From assembly GCA_018402305.1 (NCBI GenBank), contig JAGYJE010000008.1, positions 1 through 64,000 on the forward strand: a stretch of 64,000 nt of DNA, in the 5' to 3' direction. Made by a program: the position numbers and the translations under genes. The DNA is from Puniceicoccaceae bacterium (GTDB lineage: Bacteria > Verrucomicrobiota > Verrucomicrobiia > Opitutales > Coraliomargaritaceae). The notes below the pieces were generated by a model. That model ran no database searches and was not told the DNA's origin. It was given only the letters and a program-made list of their open reading frames with translations. The stretch's first letter is position 1; each line of letters starts with the position of its first letter. This document shows positions 51,263 to 61,814 of the stretch, in pieces.

Positions 51263-52726
51263 CTATTGGTTTTGCTCTATCAACTGAGCCAAACTCATAT
51301 TGGCATCGGGGTAGTCTTTGAGTGACAGGATACCGTCGACGTATTTACGAATCGCCGGATCGTGGCTGGATACGATGTCCGCGCCCTCGTCATTGCCGTA
51401 GGTTTCCATGCTTTGCTTGAACCCCGCGAGGGTGATTTTTTCGGCCGGGCAGCCTGGGCGGTAGGCGTGGTCCCGCTCCTCAGCGGGCTCCCGGCTTTCG
51501 ATCCGGTCGAGGTAGCCAATCGCGCAGAGCCGTTCGATGCTCGTGTTGAGTATGTGACTGGGGATGCGGATCATCTTTAGGAGTTCGCTTGTCCGGATCG
51601 GGGGTGCGCCCGACTCAAAGCGCTTGAGGGCGATGAGAAGCACACTCAGCGAGATGAGCTCTCGGGAGCGCTCGCTTACCTTTTGCCAGGCGTTTTCATT
51701 GGTCAGAAAATCCGCATTCTGAACGGCGTAGGTCAACTGCCCGCCAAGCAGGATTAACAGCCAGAAAATATACAGACCGAGCATGAGAATGACGATGATA
51801 CCGACGGAGCCATAGAGACTTTTATTACTGACCACCTGTTGAACGTAGAGAAAGGAGAGCATCTGGTAGCCTTTGAGCAAAGTAACCACCAATACGGCAC
51901 CGATCAGGGCGGGTCGCCATTCCACCCGTGTATTTGGAATAAAGCGAAGAAAGGCGGCGATGAGTAGCACGATGAGAACGAATGCAATCAGTGGGAGGAA
52001 GAACTGAAAGATGCCCGTCAGGGCGCTACCAAAGGGGAGTCTTTCGGCAAAACGCAAAAATGTATTGAAAATCTGAAGTGAGATGGCGGCAGTGCCTATG
52101 ACCGCCCCTAAGCTGATAAAGGTCCAGTAGGTGACAACCCGCTCGGTGAAATTACGCCCGTGACTAACGCCCCAAAGCGTATTGAACGAAGTTTCGATGG
52201 AGGTCAGCACCCGCAAACAAATGAAGAGGAGGACAAAGATGCCGACCACACCGACGGTTCCTGACTTGGCGACCTCGCTGAAGTTGTTAATCAACTGGAG
52301 GAGTTCCGGGGCCAGCTCAGTCCGGGGTGCCAAGGAGCCTTCTTCGCTTTCTAGGCTGACGGCAACCTGGGGAGCGGCAAAGGTGATGACTTCGGTAATT
52401 TTCTCAACCACCACGCTGTTTTGTGCGTTTGCCCCATTTTCGGAGATGTCGCGATCGAGGAGGAAGCCCGATATCATGATGCCGAAAGCGATGAGCGGGC
52501 CGATCCCGATTGAAGAGTAGAAGGTGAGCGCCGCTGACTGCATGGGCAGCTGGTTTCGCCGCGTCCCCTGCCAGGTGAGGGTTAGAATTCGCAATAGATG
52601 ATACAGCCGTGCCTGAACTGTGCGACGCCCCAAGTGCTCCAGTTCCCAGATCTCTTTGTCCATGAGCCGTCTGGCTCGGGTGCTGGAGGCTTTTAAGGAC
52701 TCAAATTTTTTTTGAAAAAATGACAC
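51263..52726 (-). CDS. YihY/BrkB-family inner membrane protein
   Basis: A 487-residue protein with about six membrane helices between residues 65 and 330 (for example IGPLIAFGIMISGFLL, LIAFVLIVLLIAAFLRF). The YihY/UPF0761 pattern NTLWGVSHGRNFTERVVTYW is present. A roughly 100-residue HTH-like cytosolic tail (TSELLKMIRIPSHILNTSIERL) is attached at the C-terminus, which is common in this phylum. Its transport or virulence function is not known; the older name ribonuclease BN is misleading. Confidence 0.9.
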   Translation of the reverse strand: MSFFQKKFESLKASSTRARRLMDKEIWELEHLGRRTVQARLYHLLRILTLTWQGTRRNQLPMQSAALTFYSSIGIGPLIAFGIMISGFLLDRDISENGANAQNSVVVEKITEVITFAAPQVAVSLESEEGSLAPRTELAPELLQLINNFSEVAKSGTVGVVGIFVLLFICLRVLTSIETSFNTLWGVSHGRNFTERVVTYWTFISLGAVIGTAAISLQIFNTFLRFAERLPFGSALTGIFQFFLPLIAFVLIVLLIAAFLRFIPNTRVEWRPALIGAVLVVTLLKGYQMLSFLYVQQVVSNKSLYGSVGIIVILMLGLYIFWLLILLGGQLTYAVQNADFLTNENAWQKVSERSRELISLSVLLIALKRFESGAPPIRTSELLKMIRIPSHILNTSIERLCAIGYLDRIESREPAEERDHAYRPGCPAEKITLAGFKQSMETYGNDEGADIVSSHDPAIRKYVDGILSLKDYPDANMSLAQLIEQNQ

Positions 52727-52896
52727 AAATTATATTGGGAGAATCATGTAAACCGCCAAACCTTTAAAAAGGCAGCAACAGTTTGAAGACCGGTTACTGG
52801 TTCATCGAATCCTTGCTTAATCTAAAAGCCTAAAATAATCGGGAAGCGATCTTTTTTTACTGGTCTATGACTCCGTCAAATGCCCTATCTTAAGCG

Positions 52897-54174
52897 GTGC
52901 GTATATTATTTCTAACATCGGTTTTTCCTCCGCTGGGCTACAGCGGTCATGATGAGCGTTGCCGCCGGATGCTTTGTGCCTTGGTGGAATGCGGCCACAA
53001 CATTCAGCTGCTCACCTCCGATTATCGGCTGCCCCCGATGGGTGTGGAGGGGGATCGGGGCATTTACCGGGAGTTGAGACTCTACGCAACGCCGCTCGAG
53101 GCCGGTGGACTTCTCGGCAGCTCTTTTGCCGCGACCTATGAGCATGAGCGCTTTAATGCGGGCGTTTTGAATGAGCGGCTAGCGCGCTTCCTGCCGGATG
53201 TTGTGTACGTGTGGAATATGCGCGGCCTGTCTAAGTCGCTTTTGTTTTGGATGCAAGCAAGGGAGATTCCCCTGGTTTTTGATCTGCACGCAGATTGGTT
53301 ATTGCCGGAAAATTTCAAACAGGACCCCTGGATCCGCTGGTGGCAGGACAACCCGAGCCTGCGCTCAAAACTCTATCAGGAAGGCAGTCGCCTGCTTGGG
53401 CGGGCGCGCCGTCTTCGCAAAGCCTTGCCCGTCGGTGAGGTTTCCAAACTAGATATCCGGGGCAGCTACGTCGTGTCGCATTGGCTGCGGGACGAACTGC
53501 GGCGTGGTGGATTGGCTCAGGCTGCGGATCTGCCAGTGATCTATCCCGGCTTGGACCTTTCGGGGACCGTGCCTAAAAATGACTATAAGCAGACCCATCA
53601 CTTCCTCTGGGCGGGTCGTCTGAAGGCGGGAAAGGGCGCCGATCTCGCGGTGGATGCAGTTGGCCTCTTGAAAGCGCGCGGCATCGATGTGAAGCTGGAC
53701 GTGTTCGGGTTGGGGGATCCCCGTGAGCGTAAAGCAAAGCGGGCGCGTATCGAAGCAAAGGGCTTAATTGACCGCATCCGCATGCGCGGCATACGACTGG
53801 GTGAGATGGCCGGGCACTACGCGCACTACGATGCGATTCTCTACACGAACCGGAAGGGGGAGACGTTTTCGATGACCGTGCTGGAGGCGATGCTCTCCAA
53901 ACTGCCGCTCATTGCCGCAAAAATCGGCGGAAATGCGGAACTCATCGAACCCGGTCGTAATGCACTGGTCTTTGAACCCGGGAGCGCAGCGGATCTGGCC
54001 GAGGCGATGATTGCCTTCATGGCGCTGCCCGACGGAGGTCAAGCGATGGCCTGCGCGCACTACGATGCGCTTTGTGAACGCCATTCGCAAAAAGAGGTCT
54101 GCGCGCAAATTGAATCGATCCTCGCTAGGGCGGCAGGGCTGCAAACAAAGGATGGTGTGGGCAAAACCGGCTAA
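52897..54174 (+). CDS. Family 4-type glycosyltransferase
   Basis: A 425-residue GT-B fold enzyme starting at a GTG. The N-terminal domain has SVFPPLGYSGHDERCRRML, typical for donors and acceptors in cell-surface sugar assembly. The C-terminal domain has the donor-binding LWAGRLKAGKGADLAVDA, VFGLGDP and FSMTVLEAMLSKLPLIAAKIGGNAELI blocks of GT4. It likely adds a sugar to exopolysaccharide or lipopolysaccharide. The donor is unknown. No other sugar genes are adjacent. Confidence 0.88.
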   Translation: MRILFLTSVFPPLGYSGHDERCRRMLCALVECGHNIQLLTSDYRLPPMGVEGDRGIYRELRLYATPLEAGGLLGSSFAATYEHERFNAGVLNERLARFLPDVVYVWNMRGLSKSLLFWMQAREIPLVFDLHADWLLPENFKQDPWIRWWQDNPSLRSKLYQEGSRLLGRARRLRKALPVGEVSKLDIRGSYVVSHWLRDELRRGGLAQAADLPVIYPGLDLSGTVPKNDYKQTHHFLWAGRLKAGKGADLAVDAVGLLKARGIDVKLDVFGLGDPRERKAKRARIEAKGLIDRIRMRGIRLGEMAGHYAHYDAILYTNRKGETFSMTVLEAMLSKLPLIAAKIGGNAELIEPGRNALVFEPGSAADLAEAMIAFMALPDGGQAMACAHYDALCERHSQKEVCAQIESILARAAGLQTKDGVGKTG

Positions 54175-54216
54175 TTATCCTAAAGCTTGGGTCGGCGACC
54201 GATCCGGCCCCCTTAG

Positions 54217-54378
54217 CTAGTCGGCAGCTTCTTGATTCACGTCGGGCGTCTTCCGTTCGAAACCGTGGATGTGCTCGGTCTCGTTTGGGATAACGACGAT
54301 TTTGTAGATGCACCAAGCCAAAAGTGCGCAGACACCTCCGACCGAGAGTAACATGATGAACCATCCGGCGACCGTCAT
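54217..54378 (-). CDS. Tiny membrane subunit (MetS-like) beside the SLC6-type transporter
   Basis: A 53-residue protein with one hydrophobic helix (AGWFIMLLSVGGVCALLAWC) and a polar tail ending DVNQEAAD. Sodium-dependent SLC6/NSS transporters of the MetP type work with such a single-helix partner, MetS. The gene starts 3 bp after the transporter stop in the same operon. The link to MetS is by position and shape, not by strong sequence identity. Confidence 0.75.
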   Translation of the reverse strand: MTVAGWFIMLLSVGGVCALLAWCIYKIVVIPNETEHIHGFERKTPDVNQEAAD

Positions 54379-54381
54379 TGT

Positions 54382-56100
54382 TTAAGGCTCCCTCCTGACT
54401 TTTTTATACTCTGGATTCAGTCCGGTGATGACTATGAAAAGGGCGGCGACGGACAAGATCAGGCCCACGCTGAGAAGCGCGACCGTGTTAGGCTCGATGA
54501 ATAAATCGACAATGTAGCGGCTATAGCTGCCTTCCCCGGTGCGAAGGTTGATTCCAAAGACATTGGCGATGACCCAAAGCGCAAACACGGTCAACAAAAA
54601 GAGCGGACTCACGTATTTCATAATGAACCTGAAAAAACGTGGTATGCGGATTGCAGCTCCCTCGTCGGCGAGTTCGAGCCCCTTGTCGACGCCCAGAATC
54701 CAGCCGAAAATGATGATCTGTATCGTGGCCAGGATAAATATGAGAAAGGTGCCCACCCAGAAGTCCAGTGTGTCGAGGGCCTTCACGCCTTCGCTGAAGA
54801 AAACGACAAATCCGCAGCCAAGCGCGGTGAGCACGCTGAGAAAAGTCACGGATCGTTTCCGGCCGATTGACAAGGCCTCCTCCAAAAAAGCAATGCCCGG
54901 CTGCAGCATTGATATGGAACTGGTGACGGCCGCGAGAAAGAGAAGCGAAAAAAAGAGAAATCCAAAGAACTCGCCGAAGGGCATTTTGGCAAACACCATG
55001 GGGAGCACGTTAAATCCGAGGCCAAAGGTGCCCATGCCCGCAACACCCGCCACACCCAGGAAGCTAACGGCTGCGGGGATCGTGATCAGCCCGCCCAGGG
55101 CGACCTCACAAAACTCGTTTGCACTCGTCGCCGCCAAACCACTGAGCACGACATCATCGTCCTTCGACATGTAGCTGGCGTAAGTAATGATCACCCCGAA
55201 CCCGACCGATAGAGAAAAGAATATCTGCCCCGCCGCCGCCAGCCAGAGCTGGGGGTTGGCGAGTTGCTCAAACATTGAAATAGAGCGCACTCGCGTCGCT
55301 GGATCAACGCCCGACTGCGCCACAGCAGAGGCCAGTGCTTCGGTATCCACCACTTCCCGGTCGAGGATCCATTGTCCTTGAGCATCCTGAATCTCCACCA
55401 CGTTCTTGGACGGGTTCCACATGAAGCCCAGGCCGTTGTTCACGTTGCGAGAGGGCTCATCCGGATCGGGAGTGCCCAGGGTTAAAACGCGCAGCAGAAT
55501 AATCAGCGCTATGACGACTAGGGCCGGCATGGCATATTTGCAAAAGAGCTCGATTCCACGGGCGATGCCGCGGTAGATGAGGAAAAAATTCAGTGCAAAG
55601 ACCAGCAGTAGATAAATGCCCACTTGGTCGATGCCAAAGCCGAGCGCACTGCCGTTTTCGCCAATGCCGATGAAGCCTCCCCAGAAATCGCTCGACGCCT
55701 CCATTGTCGAAAAATCCATGTTGCCCGCAAGGAAGTTCACCGCATAGCCGAGACACCAAGCCTCGATGTAGACGTAATACATGTAGATAATCACCGGGAC
55801 GAGCACACCGATGATCCCCAGATACTTAAAGCCGGGCTTGCGCGTAATGTAGTTGAATATGCCCGGAGACGAACTAAACCCGGCCTGACCACCATGACGC
55901 CCCATGATCCACTCGGCCCAACAAACCGGCAGGCCAATCAAAAGAAAGGAAATGAAGTAGGCGACCATGAAAGCCCCGCCTCCATATTCGGCCGCCTGCC
56001 CTGGGAAGCGGAGGAAGTTCCCGAGGCCAACGGCGCTGCCCGCGACGGCCAAAATGACGCCAAGGCGGGTGTTCCAGGATTCTTTGATTCGTCGCACCAT
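54382..56100 (-). CDS. Sodium-dependent neurotransmitter-type (SNF/NSS) symporter
   Basis: A 572-residue transporter from the ATG at 56100. TM1 has [23 protein letters not shown] with the sodium-binding GSAVGLGN motif. TM6 to 8 segments include [18 protein letters not shown] and ASSISML. It imports an amino acid or related compound with sodium across the inner membrane. The tiny gene downstream probably encodes a partner subunit. Confidence 0.92.
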   Translation of the reverse strand: MVRRIKESWNTRLGVILAVAGSAVGLGNFLRFPGQAAEYGGGAFMVAYFISFLLIGLPVCWAEWIMGRHGGQAGFSSSPGIFNYITRKPGFKYLGIIGVLVPVIIYMYYVYIEAWCLGYAVNFLAGNMDFSTMEASSDFWGGFIGIGENGSALGFGIDQVGIYLLLVFALNFFLIYRGIARGIELFCKYAMPALVVIALIILLRVLTLGTPDPDEPSRNVNNGLGFMWNPSKNVVEIQDAQGQWILDREVVDTEALASAVAQSGVDPATRVRSISMFEQLANPQLWLAAAGQIFFSLSVGFGVIITYASYMSKDDDVVLSGLAATSANEFCEVALGGLITIPAAVSFLGVAGVAGMGTFGLGFNVLPMVFAKMPFGEFFGFLFFSLLFLAAVTSSISMLQPGIAFLEEALSIGRKRSVTFLSVLTALGCGFVVFFSEGVKALDTLDFWVGTFLIFILATIQIIIFGWILGVDKGLELADEGAAIRIPRFFRFIMKYVSPLFLLTVFALWVIANVFGINLRTGEGSYSRYIVDLFIEPNTVALLSVGLILSVAALFIVITGLNPEYKKVRREP

Positions 56101-56195
56101 CGAACCGTGGATTAAGGCTCCGGAGCGTAAAGTGTGCCAGAAAAAAATCCGCAATCGGAGTGACTTTGACCCAGCAGCCCGTTTAGATCGCCACC

Positions 56196-57308
56196 ATGTC
56201 TTTGATGGATCGCTACGTTTTCAAGGAATGGCTGATCGGCTTTGCCCTCACGCTTGGGGTCATTGTCGGCATCCTCATCCTGCAAAACATGTATGACTCC
56301 TTGCCCGATTTGCTGAGAGCAAATGCCGGTGTGCGGGAAATCCTCTTTTTTTATTCACTGGCTCTGCCGACTTATTTGCCGGCGATCTTACCGATCGCGT
56401 TATTGGTCTCACTGCTCTTCACCTTGGGCACACTCCATCGAAATAATGAAATCGTGGCCATGCGGGCCTCCGGCGTGAGCCTTCTTCGAATGAGTCGCTC
56501 GCTCTGGTTCGGTGGGCTCATTCTGTCCGGGGTGCTTTTTTATCTAACGGCCTCGGTGATTCCACAGGCCGTCGAGCAGTCCCGCACCTTTTTTGATAAT
56601 CTTGAGTTTGCTGCTGAGAAAGAAGGGCGTGACGAACGCCAGGTGGGGCTGCTCTACAACCTTGGTTTTGACAACCGGAAGGACGGGCGGCTTTGGTTTA
56701 TGAACCGTTTCAGCGAGTTGGCTTGGCTCGGCTTGGGCGTCAATGTGCACACCCGTGATGCCGCCGGTCAGGAGGTTAGCCGTATATCGGCGCGGGAGGC
56801 GTATTTTGACGATACGCAAAACCATTGGGTCTTTATCGATGGGCGCGAGCTCGTTATCGATCCGGAAACCGGGGATCCACTTCGGGCACTGCCCTTTGAG
56901 CGGCAGGTTTACGAAGTGTTTGATGAGGATCCGAGCCTCATGCTGGCTCTCCATAAAAAGCCCAACGAACTTTCGCTTTTTGAGCTCCGGCGGATCATTG
57001 ACACGCTGCCACCCGAGGAAAACCCCGCGGTGCATGCCTACCTGGTGCGCTACTTTTCGCTGTTGGCGGCGCCCTTCAGCTGCCTGGTCGTGGTGGGGAT
57101 CGCGGTGCCCTTTGCCGTGGCCGGTGTGCGCACCAGTCCCATGATTGGCGTCTCCAAAGCGCTCGGGTTTTTTGCCTTCTTTTACGTCCTGATAAGTGTG
57201 GCGACGATTCTCGGGGAGCGCCAGATTCTGCCCGCCATTGCCGCAGCATGGATTCCCAATGCCGTCATGCTCCTCATGTCGATCTGGTTATTCGCCCGGG
57301 CACGCTAG
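56196..57308 (+). CDS. LptF/LptG-family lipopolysaccharide export permease
   Basis: A 370-residue inner-membrane protein with the YjgP/YjgQ architecture: three N-terminal membrane helices (residues 8-115; [20 protein letters not shown]), a periplasmic beta-jellyroll domain (120-265), then three C-terminal helices. The family motif [12 protein letters not shown] is present. It forms part of the LptBFG complex that extracts LPS from the inner membrane. Only one of the pair is here. Confidence 0.92.
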   Translation: MSLMDRYVFKEWLIGFALTLGVIVGILILQNMYDSLPDLLRANAGVREILFFYSLALPTYLPAILPIALLVSLLFTLGTLHRNNEIVAMRASGVSLLRMSRSLWFGGLILSGVLFYLTASVIPQAVEQSRTFFDNLEFAAEKEGRDERQVGLLYNLGFDNRKDGRLWFMNRFSELAWLGLGVNVHTRDAAGQEVSRISAREAYFDDTQNHWVFIDGRELVIDPETGDPLRALPFERQVYEVFDEDPSLMLALHKKPNELSLFELRRIIDTLPPEENPAVHAYLVRYFSLLAAPFSCLVVVGIAVPFAVAGVRTSPMIGVSKALGFFAFFYVLISVATILGERQILPAIAAAWIPNAVMLLMSIWLFARAR

Positions 57309-57343
57309 GCTTGGGTGGCTGCAAGGGGGTGTTCGCCGAAATC

Positions 57344-57360
57344 AAGGCCCTCCGGGCCTT
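57344..57360 (+). other. Hairpin between lptF/G and the next gene
   Basis: AAGGCCC-TCC-GGGCCTT is a 7-bp stem with a three-base loop, with no T tract behind it. It may act as a weak transcript attenuator. Confidence 0.35.
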
Positions 57361-57404
57361 CAGCGCCGTGGCTGTGCAACAAAAAATTAAAACTAATCAA
57401 CTTC

Positions 57405-58505
57405 ATGACCTCAATCGCGACCATCCAGCGTCTATCTACGACGAGCCAACCGGGGCACCCCTGGGTCCACCGCGCTGATCTCAGCGGCAATCTGCCGGGC
57501 CAGCCCTGCGTGGCGACTCTGCTGGGCAGCGACGGCGAACCGCTGGGAAGCGGACTCTTTGATCCCAGGGACCTGATTGCCGCCTGGCGGCGCTTCAGCC
57601 TGGCGGCCGACAGCGATTTCGATGCCGCCTACCTGACGACCGCCATCCACGATGCGCTGAGCCGCCGCAGTGATGACCATTGCCAGCGCCTCGTTGCCGC
57701 CGAGGCAGACTATCTGCCCGGCCTCGAAGTGGAGCTCTACGAAGACGTGCTCACCATTCGCGCCGGACATCCCGTGGTGGAGGCTGTGCTGGACGACATC
57801 GTCGCCTGCCTGCAAGAGGCTTGTCAGCCGCGGGAAATCGTCTTTCTGAGTAAGGGGCCCCGCCGCACCCTAAGCGGGCAAAACCTCAAAGCGCGCTGGA
57901 TCGAAGTCGATGGGATCGCCTACCGGCTCGATCTTTTGAATGCCGAAAAGCCCTGCATCTATTTGGATCAACGCGAGCAGCATGCGCTGGTGGGGAGTTT
58001 GTGCGAGGGGCGCAGCGTCCTCGACGGCTTTGCGCACAGTGGCGCTTTTGCGCTGCAAGCGGCGAGGGCGGGGGCCGCCCATGTCGTGGCGGTGGACAGC
58101 GACGCGACCTGTGTCAAATCCATCGGCGCACAGGCGGAGAAAAACCATTGTTTCGTCGAAACCATCGAGGCCGATGTGGGAGCCTTTCTGGGCGAGCGCT
58201 CCGCCGGCGAGCTCGACGCCATCATCCTCGACCCGCCATCGGTCGGAAGAATAGACACGGCCGCCGTGGAAGCGCTCCACGTTCGTGCCTTCAGCTGTCT
58301 GCCAGAGGGCGGCCTGCTTGCGACTTATTGCCGGTCGACGGAAACCCCGGTTGCGGAATTTGAGAACTGTGTAGCCCGGGCGGCCGCCGCCGCCGGTCGC
58401 GAGGCCCGCATCTTCACCCGCACCGCCCAGCCCTTTGACTTCCCCGTACTCCTTAATTTTCCAGAGAGTCACTATTTGAAAGGGCTGATCCTGCAGGTGG
58501 AGTAG
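57405..58505 (+). CDS. RlmI-like class I rRNA methyltransferase
   Basis: A 366-residue methyltransferase of the RlmI/RlmK/YccW type. The N-terminus (STTSQPGHPWVHRADL) resembles the PUA-like domain, and the SAM-binding Rossmann part has VLDGFAHSGAFALQAARAGAAHVVAVD followed by AIILDPPSVGR. It likely forms 5-methylcytosine or another mark on 23S rRNA, with substrate inferred from the family. It converges on the tlyA gene, with an inverted repeat between them. Confidence 0.83.
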   Translation: MTSIATIQRLSTTSQPGHPWVHRADLSGNLPGQPCVATLLGSDGEPLGSGLFDPRDLIAAWRRFSLAADSDFDAAYLTTAIHDALSRRSDDHCQRLVAAEADYLPGLEVELYEDVLTIRAGHPVVEAVLDDIVACLQEACQPREIVFLSKGPRRTLSGQNLKARWIEVDGIAYRLDLLNAEKPCIYLDQREQHALVGSLCEGRSVLDGFAHSGAFALQAARAGAAHVVAVDSDATCVKSIGAQAEKNHCFVETIEADVGAFLGERSAGELDAIILDPPSVGRIDTAAVEALHVRAFSCLPEGGLLATYCRSTETPVAEFENCVARAAAAAGREARIFTRTAQPFDFPVLLNFPESHYLKGLILQVE

Positions 58506-58557
58506 CTGGTGAGGGGCTAAGCCGGTAGCCGCTGAGCGTTGGTCCCTGGCACCAGCT
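58504..58557. terminator. Inverted repeat between convergent genes (possible bidirectional terminator)
   Basis: AGCTGGTG at 58504-58511 and CACCAGCT at 58550-58557 are reverse complements, with a second short arm (AGGG / CCCT) inside. It sits exactly between the two converging stops. There is no strong T tract, so the terminator call is tentative. Confidence 0.4.
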
Positions 58558-59312
58558 TAAACCGCCCGCGTCAGGCCGAGCAGGAATTCGCGGTTGCCGT
58601 CGGTTCCTTTGATCGGCGAGTCCATCGTGCCGATGAGAGCCGCCCCGGGTAACTGGGTCAGCGCAAAGCTCTGAATGTGTTCCAGCACCCGTTCGTGAAT
58701 TGCCTCGTCGCGGATGATGCCTCGGCCGGCGTCGACCTCCTGCTTTTCCGCTTCAAACTGCGGTTTGACCAGTGCGATAAGAATGCCGCCGGTTTCGAGA
58801 AATTGCCAGACGGCCGGGAGCACTTTTGTCAGGGAAATGAAGGAGAGGTCCATGACGATACGCGGATAGCTGTCGCGCGGAAGGTCGCCGCTTTTTAAGT
58901 GGCGGGCGTTGGTTTTTTCCAAATTGATCACGCGTTCGTCCTGGATCAATTTGTTGTGCATCTGCGCGCGGCCGACGTCGACGCAGGTCGCACTGATGGC
59001 ACCGCGTTGCAGGGAACAGTCGGTAAAGCCTCCCGTCGATGCACCGATGTCGAGCAGGTGCAGTCCGTCCATGCTTATCTCAAAATGATCGAGGAAGCCC
59101 TCCAGTTTTTCGCCGCCACGGCTGACGAAGCGGGGCGGCGTTTCCACTGTGAGTTGACTATCTTCGGGCAGGCTCCGCCCAGGCTTGTCCAGCCGCTCGG
59201 TTCCAAGCAGGACTTTGCCTGCCAGTATGAGCGCTTTGGCCTGCGAGCGGGAGTCGGCAAGACCCTGGGCGACGAGCAGCTCATCGAGCCGGCTTTTGGA
59301 TACTTTGGCCAT
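58557..59312 (-). CDS. tlyA: TlyA-family ribosomal RNA 2'-O-methyltransferase
   Basis: A 251-residue protein. An S4 RNA-binding domain ([25 protein letters not shown]) opens the chain. The FtsJ-like methyltransferase domain follows ([45 protein letters not shown]). TlyA methylates ribosomal cytidines, affecting ribosome assembly and drug sensitivity in species where it was studied. Confidence 0.93.
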   Translation of the reverse strand: MAKVSKSRLDELLVAQGLADSRSQAKALILAGKVLLGTERLDKPGRSLPEDSQLTVETPPRFVSRGGEKLEGFLDHFEISMDGLHLLDIGASTGGFTDCSLQRGAISATCVDVGRAQMHNKLIQDERVINLEKTNARHLKSGDLPRDSYPRIVMDLSFISLTKVLPAVWQFLETGGILIALVKPQFEAEKQEVDAGRGIIRDEAIHERVLEHIQSFALTQLPGAALIGTMDSPIKGTDGNREFLLGLTRAV

Positions 59313-59547
59313 GGCTCACTTGGGCGCCGGGTGTTTCCCTTGCACAAAGTCGACATCGCGGGAACGTAGGTTTGGTTCGTGCTGGAGACTGCGGAATTCA
59401 TTGCACAGATCCGCCACAATAAAGCGTGGTGTTCGTAAAGGCAGGTCATTCCATATATCAAAAAAATCCATCCATGAAGAAAAACAATATTTTTGAATCC
59501 GGGCAATTTATTTTGCAAATCGGCTGAATGGAACGTAGCCCTCTTGC

Positions 59548-60960
59548 ATGAAGGTTTTTTTTAGCTGCCTCATCTTTCTGTCCGCACTCACAGCTTACGG
59601 CCAAAATCGCATTGGCACGGGCGCCGTCGAAAAACTTTATCAACAGAACTGTATGAGCTGCCACGGTCCGGCCTTAGGTGGTGGACTCGGTGGATCCCTT
59701 TTGGATAAGTCGGCATGGGAGGAGGTTGGTCAAACCGTGAGTTTTCTTGAGTATGTGCGGGAGGGAAACGCCGATACGGGAATGCCCAGCTTTAAGGATG
59801 CACTCTCCAACAAGGAAATTCGCTCGCTGGAAATCTACATTGACGAGATGATTCAGAAGGCGGACCGGGAGGAAACACCGGTGGTCCAAAAGACCGGCAC
59901 TGTTTATGAGGCGGGCGGCTATCGATTTGAGGTCGAAACGATGATCGAAGGGTTGGACACGCCGTGGTCGGTTTACTTTTTATCGCCCAGACATGCCTTG
60001 ATTGCTGAGAAACCTGGCGATTTGCGCATCTGGCAAGAGGGTCGGTTGAGCCCGCCGATTCGTGGTACGCCAAAAGTCCTGGCCAAGGGACAGGGAGGGC
60101 TTCTGGAGGTAGCGGCACACCCAAATTACGAGGAGAACGGCTGGATCTACCTTGGATTTTCCGCCGCTCCGGAGGCCGCGCAGGACCCCGATTCCTACAT
60201 GACAAAAGTGGTCCGCGGGCGCTTGGACGGTGATCGATGGGTCGATGAGGAAGTGATTTTTGAGGTCCCGGAGTCGTTTCATTCCCCGAGAGGGGTGCAT
60301 TTCGGCACGCGTTTCGTGTTTCAAGACGGTTACCTCTTTTTCAGCATTGGTGATCGCGGGGTTCAGAATGAGGCGCAGGAACTCTCGAGTCCCAATGGTA
60401 AAATCCACCGTATCCACGACGACGGGCGAATCCCCAGGGACAATCCATTCGCTGACAAAAAAGGTGCCTACAAAAGCATCTGGACCTATGGGAACCGCAA
60501 CCCTCAGGGCATGGATGCCCACCCGGTGACGGGTGCCATCTATTCAACCGAACACGGGCCGCGCGGGGGCGATGAAACCAATCTGATCGAGAAAGGCCTC
60601 AACTACGGCTGGCCGGTCATCACGCATGGGATGAACTACAGTGGGACGCCCATAACGGATAAAACCGCCGCACCTGGCATGGAACAGCCGCTCCTGCACT
60701 GGACGCCGTCCATCGCGGTCTGTGGTATCGATTTCTATGAGGGCGATGTGTTCCCGGATTGGAAGCACGATCTTTTCGTTGGCGGACTCGCTTCGCAGGA
60801 GTTGCATCGCTTGCAGATCGATGGCGACGAAGTCACTGCGCACGAAATAATTCTGAAAGGTGAGGGGCGGGTGCGTGATGTCGCCTCGGGTCCCGATGGC
60901 TACCTCTACCTCGTGCTCAATCGACCGGATAAAATCGTTCGCCTGGTTCCTGCCCCATGA
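59548..60960 (+). CDS. Cytochrome c fused to PQQ-type sugar (glucose/sorbosone) dehydrogenase
   Basis: A 470-residue exported enzyme with a signal peptide (FFSCLIFLSALTAYG). Residues 20-105 form a cytochrome c domain, with the heme site CMSCH and axial Met in GMPSF. The remaining 350 residues form a beta-propeller of the glucose/sorbosone dehydrogenase family (TPWSVYFLSPRHALIAE; YSTEHGPRGGDETNLIEKGLNYGWP; HDLFVGGLASQELHRL). The fusion would pass electrons directly from sugar oxidation to the chain. It overlaps the next gene by four bases. Confidence 0.9.
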   Translation: MKVFFSCLIFLSALTAYGQNRIGTGAVEKLYQQNCMSCHGPALGGGLGGSLLDKSAWEEVGQTVSFLEYVREGNADTGMPSFKDALSNKEIRSLEIYIDEMIQKADREETPVVQKTGTVYEAGGYRFEVETMIEGLDTPWSVYFLSPRHALIAEKPGDLRIWQEGRLSPPIRGTPKVLAKGQGGLLEVAAHPNYEENGWIYLGFSAAPEAAQDPDSYMTKVVRGRLDGDRWVDEEVIFEVPESFHSPRGVHFGTRFVFQDGYLFFSIGDRGVQNEAQELSSPNGKIHRIHDDGRIPRDNPFADKKGAYKSIWTYGNRNPQGMDAHPVTGAIYSTEHGPRGGDETNLIEKGLNYGWPVITHGMNYSGTPITDKTAAPGMEQPLLHWTPSIAVCGIDFYEGDVFPDWKHDLFVGGLASQELHRLQIDGDEVTAHEIILKGEGRVRDVASGPDGYLYLVLNRPDKIVRLVPAP

Positions 60961-61802
60961 GTCGAGTCCGGGGGGTTTTTGTACTGGGCGAGTCCGCCGA
61001 CTCCGAAGGCCCGGATTTGGCCGCCGATTTTGCGGTGCCATTTTATGATGCGAGCCACCTCGAGTCCCAGAAACCAAAGCAGCTGGAAGGGTTTATCCGC
61101 AGCCAAACCAAGCTGCCAAAGGATGCAACAGCCTACGTCTTCTTGGCCTCCGCGGGTCCGCTCTCGCTGCTCCAGTTGAGCCGGAATGGGCTGCTGAAAT
61201 TGAGTGCTGATTTGGCCAACACCACGCTCAACTATCGCCGTCTAAAAGGCGGCGGTAAGCAGCAGATGCTGGCCAAGGCAGTCGGTCTGCACGCGACGAG
61301 CCACCCCCGTGTACTCGATGCCACGGCCGGGTTGGGGCGGGACGCCTTTATTCTGGCCAGCCTCGGCGCCTCCGTGCACATGGTGGAGCGCGTCCCGGAG
61401 ATCCGTGCCCTTTTGAAAAGTGCGCTGGAGCACGCTCGGGCACCTGAGGCGCTTCCGTCCGATGACTTTGGGCAAACGATTGGTCGCTTATCCCTTGAAG
61501 CAGGGGATGCCATCGATTGTCTCGCCCGGATCGCTCACGAGGAGCGGCCCGATGTGATCTACCTCGACCCGATGTTTCCCCCGCGACAGAAGAGTGCGCT
61601 GGTCAAGAAGGAGATGCGCATCTTGCACGATTTGGTGGGCTTCGATCCCGATGCCGATCAACTGCTTGAGGCAGCGCGGGCCACTGGCGTTCGGCGCATC
61701 GTTGTGAAACGTCCGCGCATCGCTCCGGCTTTGTCAGGAGCAAAGCCGAGTCACGTTCTTTCCGGGAAGACGAACCGGTTTGATGTTTATCTTAACCTCT
61801 AA
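60957..61802 (+). CDS. rsmJ: RsmJ-like 16S rRNA guanine-N2 methyltransferase
   Basis: A 281-residue class I methyltransferase. The RsmJ pattern is clear: VLDATAGLGRDAFILASLGASVHMVERVP, then IYLDPMFPPRQKSALVKKEMRIL and a short C-terminal end. RsmJ methylates G1516 of 16S rRNA in E. coli numbering. It shares a 4-bp overlap with the dehydrogenase upstream. Confidence 0.9.
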   Translation: MSRVRGVFVLGESADSEGPDLAADFAVPFYDASHLESQKPKQLEGFIRSQTKLPKDATAYVFLASAGPLSLLQLSRNGLLKLSADLANTTLNYRRLKGGGKQQMLAKAVGLHATSHPRVLDATAGLGRDAFILASLGASVHMVERVPEIRALLKSALEHARAPEALPSDDFGQTIGRLSLEAGDAIDCLARIAHEERPDVIYLDPMFPPRQKSALVKKEMRILHDLVGFDPDADQLLEAARATGVRRIVVKRPRIAPALSGAKPSHVLSGKTNRFDVYLNL

Positions 61803-61814
61803 TGGTATTTAGGT

